From DASUUR01 sp036373975 (GTDB lineage: Bacteria > Patescibacteriota > Saccharimonadia > Saccharimonadales > Saccharimonadaceae), in assembly GCA_036373975.1 (NCBI GenBank), contig DASUUR010000074.1:1-17294 (forward strand): a stretch of DNA of 17,294 bases, read 5' to 3'. The stretch's first letter is position 1. Each line of letters starts with the position of its first letter. A program made the translations under genes and the position numbers. Under the pieces are notes generated by a model. It saw nothing but the letters and a program-made list of their open reading frames with translations. It made no database searches and was not told the origin of the DNA. Below are positions 11,500 through 17,294 of this stretch, in pieces.

Positions 11500-13669
11500 C
11501 TAGTTTTTTGCTAGTGATGGGCAGTCGGAAACCAAAAGTACTCCCCTTGCCTTCGGTTGAGTCAAATATAACACTGCCGTCATGAGCGACAATTATTTTT
11601 TGAGCCATAAATAGGCCGATCCCAGTGCCATCTGGACGCTGTCGTCGTGCATTAGAGGCGCGGAAGAACTTTGTAAATAGGTGCTGTTTTTCTTTTGCAG
11701 GCACGCCGATGCCATTATCTTTAACACGGAAGGTAATTGTATCGTCGACACGCAGTAATTCTATGCGGATCTCGCCACCGCTTCTTGAGTAGAAGATAGC
11801 ATTATCAATAAAGTTCATGATCACCTGTTGCAGCTTATTACGGTCAATCTCAACCAGGGGCAGATTAGTCGGACGCTCATAAATAAGTTGCAGCTCTCGA
11901 GATTCGGCGGTCGCGCGCAACTGCTCAACTTCGCCCTGTACCAGGTCGGCGATATCCACCACTGTCTTTTCAATAATAAACTTGCCCGTTCGCAGACGCG
12001 ATACGTTTAAGAAGTCGCCAATTAGCCGCACCATGCGCTCTGAACTAGTAAACGCCTCTTTTAGCAGCTTTTCCTGGGTGGGGTTAAGCTCCCCGGCATC
12101 ACCCTCAAGCACCATACTTAGGTAGCCCTTCACGCTAGTGAGCGGCGTACGGAGCTGATGCGACGCCATACTCACAAACTCATCTTTGGCGGCATCAAGC
12201 TGTTTGAGCTTTTGATTGGTGTTTCGTAATTTCTCGGTTGCCATATCTACCTTGGCTTGTAAGGTTTCGTTAAAATTACCGATCTCGGCAAAACGCAGGC
12301 TGTTCTGAATCGCTAACGCTAGTTCACTAGCTGCCGTGCGAACAACCTGCATATCTTTGCTGGTATAAAAGTTACCAGTTAGCTTTTCGCCATAGCACAT
12401 AAAGCCAACTAGCTCACGTGAGGTTTCAAGTCGCGTCACCATGCTAATATTGTTGCCCTCAAGCAAGTCCCGCAGTTCGGTATCAAGAAGTTCCAGCTGA
12501 TGTGTCACGGTAATCTTCCCTTCTTGCTTCCTAAGCAGTGCGATAAGCCTATCCTCGCCCTCCAAGCCCTCAACAGAGCCAATCATATAACGCTTCGTGT
12601 CAGCCCCCAACACATGCACACTTATGAACTTGGCTTTTACTACCGATGCGATAAACTCTGCCGATTTTATTGATACTCTGCGCAGATTGATTTCGTACGT
12701 AGTAATGTCGCTCAGCTTGTTAAGCACGTCCTGTAAGTTATAGTCATGCCGAAAGAATATCCTGTCGGTAACTTTATCGAAAAAGTTCTTTAGCGGCTGG
12801 AAGGTAAACGCCAATACTGTAGCCATAATTATATTAATGACGTTCTGCAACACATTGAGCTGTTCACCACTAAACAAAATAAACGATGCACCAAATACCG
12901 CCGCACCATACATAACACCGACAGATATGATAGAGAGAATGTATGCGCTCGATTGAGCCAATGCTCGCCGAACATCAAACAAGCCATGGCGGATAATAGC
13001 GTAGAACACCAAGATAACCAGTACTAGTGTAAAGGGTGGACCAGCCCAAATCAGTTTATAGTTACCATATAGCGGTAGCACCAAGTTAAAAAGTACGCCA
13101 AACAATCCAGCAGTCAATAAGCCCGCTAAAATAAACCCCAGCTGCGCACGGACCATGCGCTTACCAAGTAAACGCGCTTGGAGATATTTTTTAATAATTA
13201 TATATACACAGGCAACTATATGCGCCATGAAATACAGCGTATAAATTATATACGGTGTCGCACCAAGTACCACCTCATTACCAGTGTTCAGCAATATGAC
13301 CTCACGGACAAAGGTATCGCCTGGCAGCACAAGTGGCAGAATACCCACCAGAGGCACCGCTAGTGCCAGGAGCAAGCCTTTGTTGGGCTTTTCACCTGTC
13401 GCATTGGGCAAGGTTAAAGCTAAGCCCAAGAGACAATAGCCAATAATAGCGGCTCCTATATAGTAGACTTTCGCCCAAAGGGCAGCCCAACCAGGATCGG
13501 TCGACCCCAGGAACAAAGCAATGCCAGCAGACCATAAGAATACCGAAGCAGCAAATCCAAAGAAGAAGTTATGGTGCAGACTCTTGCGTCCACTGGCAAT
13601 AACAACGCCGCCTAAAATAAGATTTACGAGACTCACAACAACGAGCGTGACAACAAACAACGTCTGCAT
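11489..13669 (-). CDS. Membrane sensor histidine kinase with N-terminal multi-span domain and GAF-like domain
   Basis: A 726-residue kinase from the ATG at 13669, with AAGGA nine bases upstream. Residues 1-about 290 contain eight or so hydrophobic segments, resembling the 7TM sensor module of other histidine kinases. A linker (QPLKNFFDKVTDRIFFRHDY) and a GAF-like domain (about 330-455) follow. A coiled coil at about 465-495 leads into the dimerisation domain with the phosphorylated H504 in FVSMASHQLRTPL. The ATPase domain has the N-box NFIDNAIFYSR (619-629), G1 DNGIGVP (651-657) and G2 GTGIGLFMAQ (681-690). It would autophosphorylate H504 in response to a membrane or cytosolic signal. No response regulator is adjacent; the nearest is the lone receiver at 15851-16231. 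Confidence 0.93.
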   Translation of the reverse strand: MQTLFVVTLVVVSLVNLILGGVVIASGRKSLHHNFFFGFAASVFLWSAGIALFLGSTDPGWAALWAKVYYIGAAIIGYCLLGLALTLPNATGEKPNKGLLLALAVPLVGILPLVLPGDTFVREVILLNTGNEVVLGATPYIIYTLYFMAHIVACVYIIIKKYLQARLLGKRMVRAQLGFILAGLLTAGLFGVLFNLVLPLYGNYKLIWAGPPFTLVLVILVFYAIIRHGLFDVRRALAQSSAYILSIISVGVMYGAAVFGASFILFSGEQLNVLQNVINIIMATVLAFTFQPLKNFFDKVTDRIFFRHDYNLQDVLNKLSDITTYEINLRRVSIKSAEFIASVVKAKFISVHVLGADTKRYMIGSVEGLEGEDRLIALLRKQEGKITVTHQLELLDTELRDLLEGNNISMVTRLETSRELVGFMCYGEKLTGNFYTSKDMQVVRTAASELALAIQNSLRFAEIGNFNETLQAKVDMATEKLRNTNQKLKQLDAAKDEFVSMASHQLRTPLTSVKGYLSMVLEGDAGELNPTQEKLLKEAFTSSERMVRLIGDFLNVSRLRTGKFIIEKTVVDIADLVQGEVEQLRATAESRELQLIYERPTNLPLVEIDRNKLQQVIMNFIDNAIFYSRSGGEIRIELLRVDDTITFRVKDNGIGVPAKEKQHLFTKFFRASNARRQRPDGTGIGLFMAQKIIVAHDGSVIFDSTEGKGSTFGFRLPITSKKLVKK

Positions 13670-13690
13670 TCAGTATATTCCTTATGCTTA

Positions 13691-13696
13691 AGTATA
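13691..13696 (-). promoter_or_regulatory. -10 box of the histidine kinase gene
   Basis: On the minus strand TATACT with TG directly before it lies 21 bases upstream of the ATG. The -35 region is poor. Confidence 0.4.
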
Positions 13697-13724
13697 CAGA
13701 CGTCGGCACCAGAAAGATACTTGT

Positions 13725-14858
13725 TTAGTGATCGACCGCGTGCTGACCCATATTACCAAGCAGTGCCTTTTGCCCCGACAACTCGGGATACGGCTTTTCG
13801 ATTGAAATGACCGCGTAGACGCCATCTTCGGGAATATAGGCGGTAACAGTGTTTATATCGATTCCAGCAGAAGTAACAAGCTCTGTAAGCTCTTCGAGCG
13901 ACCGCGGATAAATCTTTGGCCAGCCCACCGCTCGGCGGTTAAAATCCAGCTGTCGGCGGTCATCAAGCATATTACCAATAACCACGCTTCCGCCTGGTGC
14001 GGCTAGCTGATGCATCTTCTGTAGCATGCTCGACGCGACATTATCGGGTAAGTACTCGAAGATGCCTAATGCATCGACCATCTGAGCACTTCCCGGCCCA
14101 ATCTCTTGCACTAAAGTGTCGCGGGCATGCAGCTCCTTAAAAATGTTCGACCGTCGAGTTGTAAAGTCTCGCCCCTCTTCAAGCCCGTGCTCCTCGGCAA
14201 GCTTTTTAGCAAATGCAAGTGCGTTTGGGTCAATGTCGACAAGCTTGAGGTGCGGCTCTTTATCAGGAAACTCTTCTTTGATCTGGCTAACCGCATTTAA
14301 CACCGGTACGGCCGCCCCGCAAGCGATGCTCACCCATTTGAGGTCTTTTCCTTCTTGTTTTGCAGCCGACTGTAGCGAAAGTCCAGTCATAATCTCCGCA
14401 CGAGTGCGGATACCGATAGCGTCGATGCTGTGCATAAAGAACTCACGAGATCGTTCGTCGATAGGTACACCGTTCGGCAAGCTTGCAGATTCAGGGCGCT
14501 GCAAAGGGTACAATGCCAATGCAGTTGGCATAAGCGCGCCCCAAGCCTGCTGGCTCTCTGTAGCGTAGAACCAGGCTGACGCTTTGTTCGCCGGATCAAC
14601 AATCGGCAGGCGGGTTTCAGAGTCTTGCTGTGGCATTTGCCACTCAGGGTGACGGCGTAACTGCAGGTCCCACTCGTCCATTTCTTCTTGCAAGGCCTCG
14701 CGGCGCTCAGGATTGTGTGCCTCAAAGCCATCGCTGGCCCTCACGCGCTCAATGCGCATACCCGCAACGTTATCTTCGCGCAGTACATCAATTGCCTCAG
14801 GCACCGGAATGGTGGCTTCGCGCTCAAACGAGGGGCGATGTATGGTATTTGGTGACAT
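13725..14858 (-). CDS. SAM-dependent class I methyltransferase, substrate unknown
   Basis: A 377-residue protein with AAGGAG five bases before the ATG. Residues about 1-170 form an N-terminal extension with SAWFYATESQQAWGALMPTA and a helical segment. The Rossmann-type methyltransferase domain follows: motif I WVSIACGAAVPVLNAV (175-190; ACGAA replaces the usual GxGxG), motif II LKLVDIDPNALAFAKKLA with the ribose-binding D208 or D210, motif III around RSNIFKEL, motif IV VDALGIFEYLPD (261-272) and APGGSVVIGNM (287-297). The C-terminus (about 310-377) may help bind substrate. The motifs support methyl transfer from SAM; the target (small molecule, lipid or protein) cannot be told. It lies 55 nt upstream of the kinase gene on the same strand, but the kinase has its own -10 box. 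Confidence 0.82.
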   Translation of the reverse strand: MSPNTIHRPSFEREATIPVPEAIDVLREDNVAGMRIERVRASDGFEAHNPERREALQEEMDEWDLQLRRHPEWQMPQQDSETRLPIVDPANKASAWFYATESQQAWGALMPTALALYPLQRPESASLPNGVPIDERSREFFMHSIDAIGIRTRAEIMTGLSLQSAAKQEGKDLKWVSIACGAAVPVLNAVSQIKEEFPDKEPHLKLVDIDPNALAFAKKLAEEHGLEEGRDFTTRRSNIFKELHARDTLVQEIGPGSAQMVDALGIFEYLPDNVASSMLQKMHQLAAPGGSVVIGNMLDDRRQLDFNRRAVGWPKIYPRSLEELTELVTSAGIDINTVTAYIPEDGVYAVISIEKPYPELSGQKALLGNMGQHAVDH

Positions 14859-14928
14859 AGTTCTCCTTAACTATTAGGTGGTAGTAAGAGACAGACAACC
14901 GCGGCAGAATCGAACTGTTCTTTGCAGA

Positions 14929-14954
14929 CAAAAAACGGCCCGACAGGCCGTTCA
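14929..14954 (-). terminator. Intrinsic terminator of a short minus-strand transcript
   Basis: AACGGCC (14934-14940) and GGCCGTT (14946-14952) form a 7-bp stem. On the minus strand it is followed by TTTTTT. It ends a short unit that contains the 34-codon frame at 14958-15062 and lies just upstream of the methyltransferase gene. Confidence 0.8.
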
Positions 14955-14957
14955 AAA

Positions 14958-15062
14958 TCATTCAGGCAACACGAGCACGTGCTGCAGGTGCGCCACCACA
15001 AAGCCTCCACCGCAGACTGCGCGCAGCTGCTGTGTGTTCTGGAAGCTAAGGCGGTGTTCCAT
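14958..15062 (-). CDS. Possible 34-residue peptide
   Basis: A short frame from an ATG at 15062 encodes MEHRLSFQNTQQLRAVCGGG followed by FVVAHLQHVLVLPE. It has no ribosome binding site, but TATACT (15076-15071) lies eight bases upstream, which fits a leaderless mRNA, and an intrinsic terminator starts within six bases of the stop. Such a promoter-to-terminator unit of about 130 bases must make either a small protein or a small RNA; the frame alone is too short to decide. The sequence is GC-rich and without a membrane segment or recognised motif. Confidence 0.35.
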   Translation of the reverse strand: MEHRLSFQNTQQLRAVCGGGFVVAHLQHVLVLPE

Positions 15063-15070
15063 ACTACTTT

Positions 15071-15076
15071 AGTATA
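15071..15076 (-). promoter_or_regulatory. -10 box of the short minus-strand unit
   Basis: TATACT on the minus strand, eight bases before the ATG at 15062. The -35 region is weak. Confidence 0.4.
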
Positions 15077-15160
15077 CTCTTTCTTTATGGTTCACACGTT
15101 ATAATTTCGCGTGGAAGAGCATAATACCATAAATTAATAAAATATGCAATACCCCAGCGG

Positions 15161-15249
15161 CTAGAGGTAATAACCCATATACCAAGTACTTCCTGCTCGC
15201 CCGACGGGGAGATAGTCGTTAACTTGGTATATGGGTTATTACCCACTAG
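15161..15249. repeat. Long inverted repeat of 89 bases with a nested stem
   Basis: Bases 15166-15187 and 15222-15243 are perfect inverted copies (22 bp; the right copy reads ACTTGGTATATGGG, then TTATTACC). CTAG on both outer sides (15161-15164, 15246-15249) adds four pairs beyond a small internal loop. Inside the 34-base loop CTC-G-CCC can pair with GGG-GAG. It lies between the short minus-strand unit and a -35 box at 15254. Layout and AT-rich outer arms resemble the repeat at 9131-9241, but the sequences differ. Confidence 0.8.
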
Positions 15250-15253
15250 AAGA

Positions 15254-15282
15254 TTGACGATTATTAATGAACATTGTACTAT
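15254..15282 (+). promoter_or_regulatory. Probable promoter of the 15348-15734 gene
   Basis: TTGACG (15254-15259), a 17-base spacer and TACTAT (15277-15282). The start near 15289 leaves a leader of about 60 nt that begins with a hairpin. Confidence 0.5.
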
Positions 15283-15287
15283 AACAC

Positions 15288-15319
15288 CTAAGAGATCCCT
15301 GTCTCTCGGGGCTTTTTAG
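15288..15319 (+). terminator. Terminator-like hairpin at the 5' end of the 15348-15734 leader
   Basis: CTAA, AG and CCC (15288-15299) can pair with GGG, CT and TTAG (15308-15319) with small internal loops, and five T lie in the right arm. It could end transcripts entering from the left or stabilise the 5' end of the message starting near 15289. Pairing is imperfect. Confidence 0.35.
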
Positions 15320-15347
15320 CCTCACCTGCGCATACCTAGGAGTGCAT

Positions 15348-15734
15348 GTGTCACGCTTACTCAAGCAGCTCACCGGTGGCCCGCGGCTGTTCTACGTCCT
15401 TCACGCCAACGGGATGTTGGATCAATACTTGTTGGTCAAGGACGGCTACGCCCATTGGATCGCCGCACCGTCAGGCAGCTGGAAGCCTACGTTCGCCTCG
15501 CGGATGAACGACCTGCAACCCGCTATCAAGAACGGCGTTGCTCAACTCGGCAGCATCATCATCGGTCCCCAAAACTCCGATTCGCACCGGTGGCACGACG
15601 GGCGCCCACTCTTCGAAGTTGACGCGAGTGCGCTCGGCAAGCTCACATGGGAGGCCCCCACCAGGGCCAACCAGTCCGTTTTCGGACGGTACAACTTCAC
15701 CGGCGCGCCGCCCGCCGTGGAAACGGGGCGCTAG
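15348..15734 (+). CDS. Small GC-rich protein of unknown function
   Basis: A 128-residue protein started at the GTG at 15348, which has AGGAG five bases upstream; the in-frame GTG at 15342 overlaps that site. It begins SRLLKQLTGGPRLFYVLHAN and appears soluble, with no membrane segment or signal peptide. It is rich in Trp and aromatic residues (HWIAAPSGSWKPTF, HRWHDGRPLF, LTWEAPTR, VFGRYNF) and looks beta-rich, as in a small binding domain. The end is a disordered GAPPAVETGR. It is more GC-rich than the receiver gene that follows and ends eight bases before a 14-bp perfect hairpin, a layout shared with other GC-rich genes in the window. No family was recognised. Confidence 0.62.
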   Translation: MSRLLKQLTGGPRLFYVLHANGMLDQYLLVKDGYAHWIAAPSGSWKPTFASRMNDLQPAIKNGVAQLGSIIIGPQNSDSHRWHDGRPLFEVDASALGKLTWEAPTRANQSVFGRYNFTGAPPAVETGR

Positions 15735-15741
15735 CAGGAAG

Positions 15742-15781
15742 CCGGAGTGCCGTGATGCGAATCAGCATCACGGCACTCTGG
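15742..15781 (+). terminator. Strong hairpin behind the 15348-15734 gene
   Basis: GAGTGCCGTGATGC (15745-15758) pairs perfectly with GCATCACGGCACTC (15765-15778), with a G-U and two more pairs outside. Loop of six bases. No T-tract follows. Confidence 0.65.
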
Positions 15782-15838
15782 TGCATTAGAAATTATTGCT
15801 ATTGATATACACAACTGGCGATCGGCAACATTTTGGCC

Positions 15839-15844
15839 TATACT
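15839..15844 (+). promoter_or_regulatory. -10 box for the leaderless receiver gene
   Basis: TATACT ends six bases before the ATG at 15851, so transcription would begin at the start codon. No clear -35 is seen. Confidence 0.5.
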
Positions 15845-15850
15845 AGAACC

Positions 15851-16231
15851 ATGTCCGCACAAACCAAAATTGCCATTATCGAAGATGATCCCGTAATTAG
15901 TCAGATGTATGTTATGAAGTTCGAGGCAGATGGATTTGACGTCCAGCGTGCCGAGAATGGCCGAGCTGGCATTGCACTGGTTGAACACATGAAACCAGAT
16001 CTTATCCTACTTGACCTGCATATGCCAGAGATGGATGGGGCCGAAGCCCTAACCGAAATCCGTAAAAATCCTTGGGGGAAACAGATTCCCGTAATTGTGC
16101 TTACCAATCTTGGCGAAGAAGAAGCACCAAAGACCCTACGCGCACTTGGTATCCATAGCTATATCGTGAAGGCCGACTTGACACCCCGGCAGGTAGTGCA
16201 GCATGTTAAAGAAGCCCTGTCGCTTGCTTAG
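15851..16231 (+). CDS. Single-domain response regulator (CheY-like receiver)
   Basis: A 126-residue receiver domain without output domain, started at the ATG at 15851. All key residues are present: acidic pocket E11/D12/D13 in IAIIEDDP, phosphoacceptor D55 in LILLDLHMPEMDG, T85 in IVLTN and K107 in YIVKAD. It would take a phosphate from a histidine kinase and act by binding a partner, as in a phosphorelay. There is no ribosome binding site; a -10 box six bases upstream suggests a leaderless message. The cognate kinase may be the unlinked one at 11489-13669. Its stop codon overlaps that of the convergent folD gene (16228-16231). Confidence 0.93.
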   Translation: MSAQTKIAIIEDDPVISQMYVMKFEADGFDVQRAENGRAGIALVEHMKPDLILLDLHMPEMDGAEALTEIRKNPWGKQIPVIVLTNLGEEEAPKTLRALGIHSYIVKADLTPRQVVQHVKEALSLA

Positions 16232-17040
16232 TCTTCGGTAATAGTTGCGCGTGCCGCAGTAATAACATTGTCAAACAACGCCGCAACTGTTAATGGGCCA
16301 ACTCCTCCCTTCTCAGGGGTAATTATAAGATCATTTCGTTCTCGAAGCTCTGGTGAAATATCACCCTTGATTTTGCCGTCTTCGGACGCGGTGCCAGCAT
16401 CAACAACAACCGCACCAACCTGCACCATATCTGCAGTGATTAGGCCGGGCACCCCAGTTGCAGTAACTATAATGTCAGCGGCCTTAATAATCGGCGCTAT
16501 ATCTTTGGTGTCGCGAGTAACAACCGTCACATCGCAGCCAGATGCTTGCCATATTTTAGCCAAAGGTGCCCCGACAAGACGGCCAGCCCCGACGATTACG
16601 ATTTTACGATTTTTAATTTCTATATTATAGCCTGCTAATAACCAGTGTATGGCCATTGGCGTGGCTGGGTCCAATACCGCGTCTTTGCCAAGAGCATCAA
16701 CATCCTTCTCGGGCGCAACAGCATTCACAATAACGTCTGTCTCGGCGGGGTTAGCCAGGGGGAGCTGCACGATAATACCGTGGGTGGCCGGGTCAGCATT
16801 AAGCTCTTTGATCTTGGCGATTGCCTGGGATTGATCAAGCGAAAAAATAGCCACATCAATACCAATATCTTCGCCGTATCGCTGCTTAAGGCGAATGTAG
16901 GTTTGAATAACCGGAGTAGGGTTTGTGACAATTATCGCAAGGCGCGGAAAAACATGCCATGCTTGCCGAAATCCACGAACCTGCTTGGCTTGCCGCTCTT
17001 TAATATAGCCTGCTAATTCTGCGCCGTTTAACTGTTTCAT
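16228..17040 (-). CDS. folD: Bifunctional methylenetetrahydrofolate dehydrogenase/cyclohydrolase
   Basis: A 270-residue FolD started at the ATG at 17040. It interconverts 5,10-methylene- and 10-formyl-tetrahydrofolate in the cytosol, feeding purine and formyl-Met-tRNA synthesis. Catalytic-site residues are present: Y48 and K52 in TYIRLKQ, Q92 in VQLPL and D115 in EKDVDAL. The Rossmann domain has VIVGAGRLVGAPL (148-160). It is divergent: the usual GRS-x-x-VG loop is GAGRLVG, the CTP motif reads ATP (126-128), and the conserved PGGVGP is KGGVGP (244-249). It has no ribosome binding site; an extended -10 eight bases before the ATG suggests a leaderless message. The missing canonical residues in the cofactor loop might change NADP preference. 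Confidence 0.92.
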   Translation of the reverse strand: MKQLNGAELAGYIKERQAKQVRGFRQAWHVFPRLAIIVTNPTPVIQTYIRLKQRYGEDIGIDVAIFSLDQSQAIAKIKELNADPATHGIIVQLPLANPAETDVIVNAVAPEKDVDALGKDAVLDPATPMAIHWLLAGYNIEIKNRKIVIVGAGRLVGAPLAKIWQASGCDVTVVTRDTKDIAPIIKAADIIVTATGVPGLITADMVQVGAVVVDAGTASEDGKIKGDISPELRERNDLIITPEKGGVGPLTVAALFDNVITAARATITED

Positions 17041-17048
17041 AAGTAGTA

Positions 17049-17057
17049 ATTGTACCA
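17049..17057 (-). promoter_or_regulatory. Extended -10 promoter of folD
   Basis: On the minus strand TGG-TACAAT (17057-17049) lies eight bases before the ATG. It overlaps the T-run of the terminator of the upstream gene. Confidence 0.5.
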
Positions 17058-17067
17058 AAAATTAGTG

Positions 17068-17104
17068 ATGCCCACCACCCGGCCGAAGCGAGGATGGTGG
17101 GCAT
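17068..17104 (-). terminator. Intrinsic terminator of the gene at the right edge
   Basis: ATGCCCACCA (17068-17077) pairs perfectly with TGGTGGGCAT (17095-17104), and CC/GG continues past a bulge. On the minus strand it begins three bases after the stop codon, and TTTTT follows shortly after the stem. Confidence 0.75.
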
Positions 17105-17107
17105 GTG

Positions 17108-17293
17108 TCACTTCGTGTGCACCCGGAGGGCCGGAAGCATACTCCGCAGACCCAGCGGCAATACAAGCACCACCGCAAGAATCGCAAGGCCGATCAGAGA
17201 GCCCCAGTAGATGGGTTCTTCGCGAGACTTGCGCTTCTCATGCTCGATGATGGCGTAATGATGACCGCAGAACACCCCGAATCCTCGATGAGC
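17108..17293 (-). CDS. C-terminal end of a membrane protein, cut by the window edge
   Basis: An open frame enters from the right edge and ends in TGA at 17108-17110, giving 61 residues: GFGVFCGHHYAIIEHEKRKS, then REEPIYWG, one hydrophobic segment (SLIGLAILAVVLVLPLGL) and a short basic tail LRSMLPALRVHTK. It is GC-rich with G/C third positions, and a perfect hairpin with T-run follows immediately, which supports a real gene end. The segment would be a C-terminal membrane anchor. Family unknown; too little is visible. Confidence 0.6.
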   Translation of the reverse strand, partial: AHRGFGVFCGHHYAIIEHEKRKSREEPIYWGSLIGLAILAVVLVLPLGLRSMLPALRVHTK

Positions 17294-17294
17294 C

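Overview
The window looks like a piece of a small, compact bacterial genome from the Candidate Phyla Radiation (Patescibacteria), most likely Candidatus Saccharibacteria (TM7). This is inferred from gene character rather than from a marker gene: a divergent short FolD, a large PKD/DUF11 surface protein ending in an IPATG sorting signal, a histidine kinase with many N-terminal membrane segments, many small lineage-specific proteins, several leaderless starts (a -10 box 6-8 nt before the start codon) and very tight gene packing. TGA is used as an ordinary stop codon.

Left part (1-3600). On the minus strand are the first 23 codons of an OmpR-type response regulator and a small single-span membrane protein. 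Divergent to them, on the plus strand, is an ABC-2 type exporter operon (ATPase plus an internally duplicated permease) that resembles actinobacterial antibiotic exporters. A possible helix-turn-helix protein and tRNA-Glu(UUC), with its own promoter and terminator, follow on the minus strand.

Middle-left part (3660-7360, all minus). Four small tandem genes encode mutually related proteins of about 130-143 residues. Their pattern recalls the N-terminal domain of Nfu scaffold proteins. Three of the four are followed directly by a strong hairpin, and the first two in transcription order (5205-5636 and 4769-5161) form an operon with a promoter inside the end of umuC. Upstream lies an ATGA-coupled umuD-umuC pair for translesion synthesis. 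The UmuD homologue keeps its cleavage-site region but has Ala and Arg where the catalytic Ser and Lys should be.

Middle part (7361-9324). A stretch rich in RNA structure surrounds a markedly GC-rich gene for a membrane-anchored, proline-rich envelope protein. It holds a near-consensus promoter, an imperfect hairpin of about 90 nt, an intrinsic terminator, two 5'-leader hairpins, an attenuator-like or pseudoknot element behind the gene, and a 111-nt inverted repeat.

Right part (9325-17294). This contains the IPATG-anchored surface protein, a small tail-anchored membrane protein, a 726-aa sensor histidine kinase, a SAM-dependent methyltransferase, a possible 34-aa peptide or small RNA, a second long inverted repeat, a GC-rich gene of unknown function with its own hairpin, a single-domain response regulator, FolD, and the C-terminal end of a GC-rich membrane protein at the edge. 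The kinase and the lone receiver may be a split two-component pair.

Two kinds of gene are interleaved: moderate-GC housekeeping and signalling genes, and small GC-rich genes of unknown function that end in strong, often perfect hairpins. No transposase, integrase, CRISPR array or rRNA was seen.
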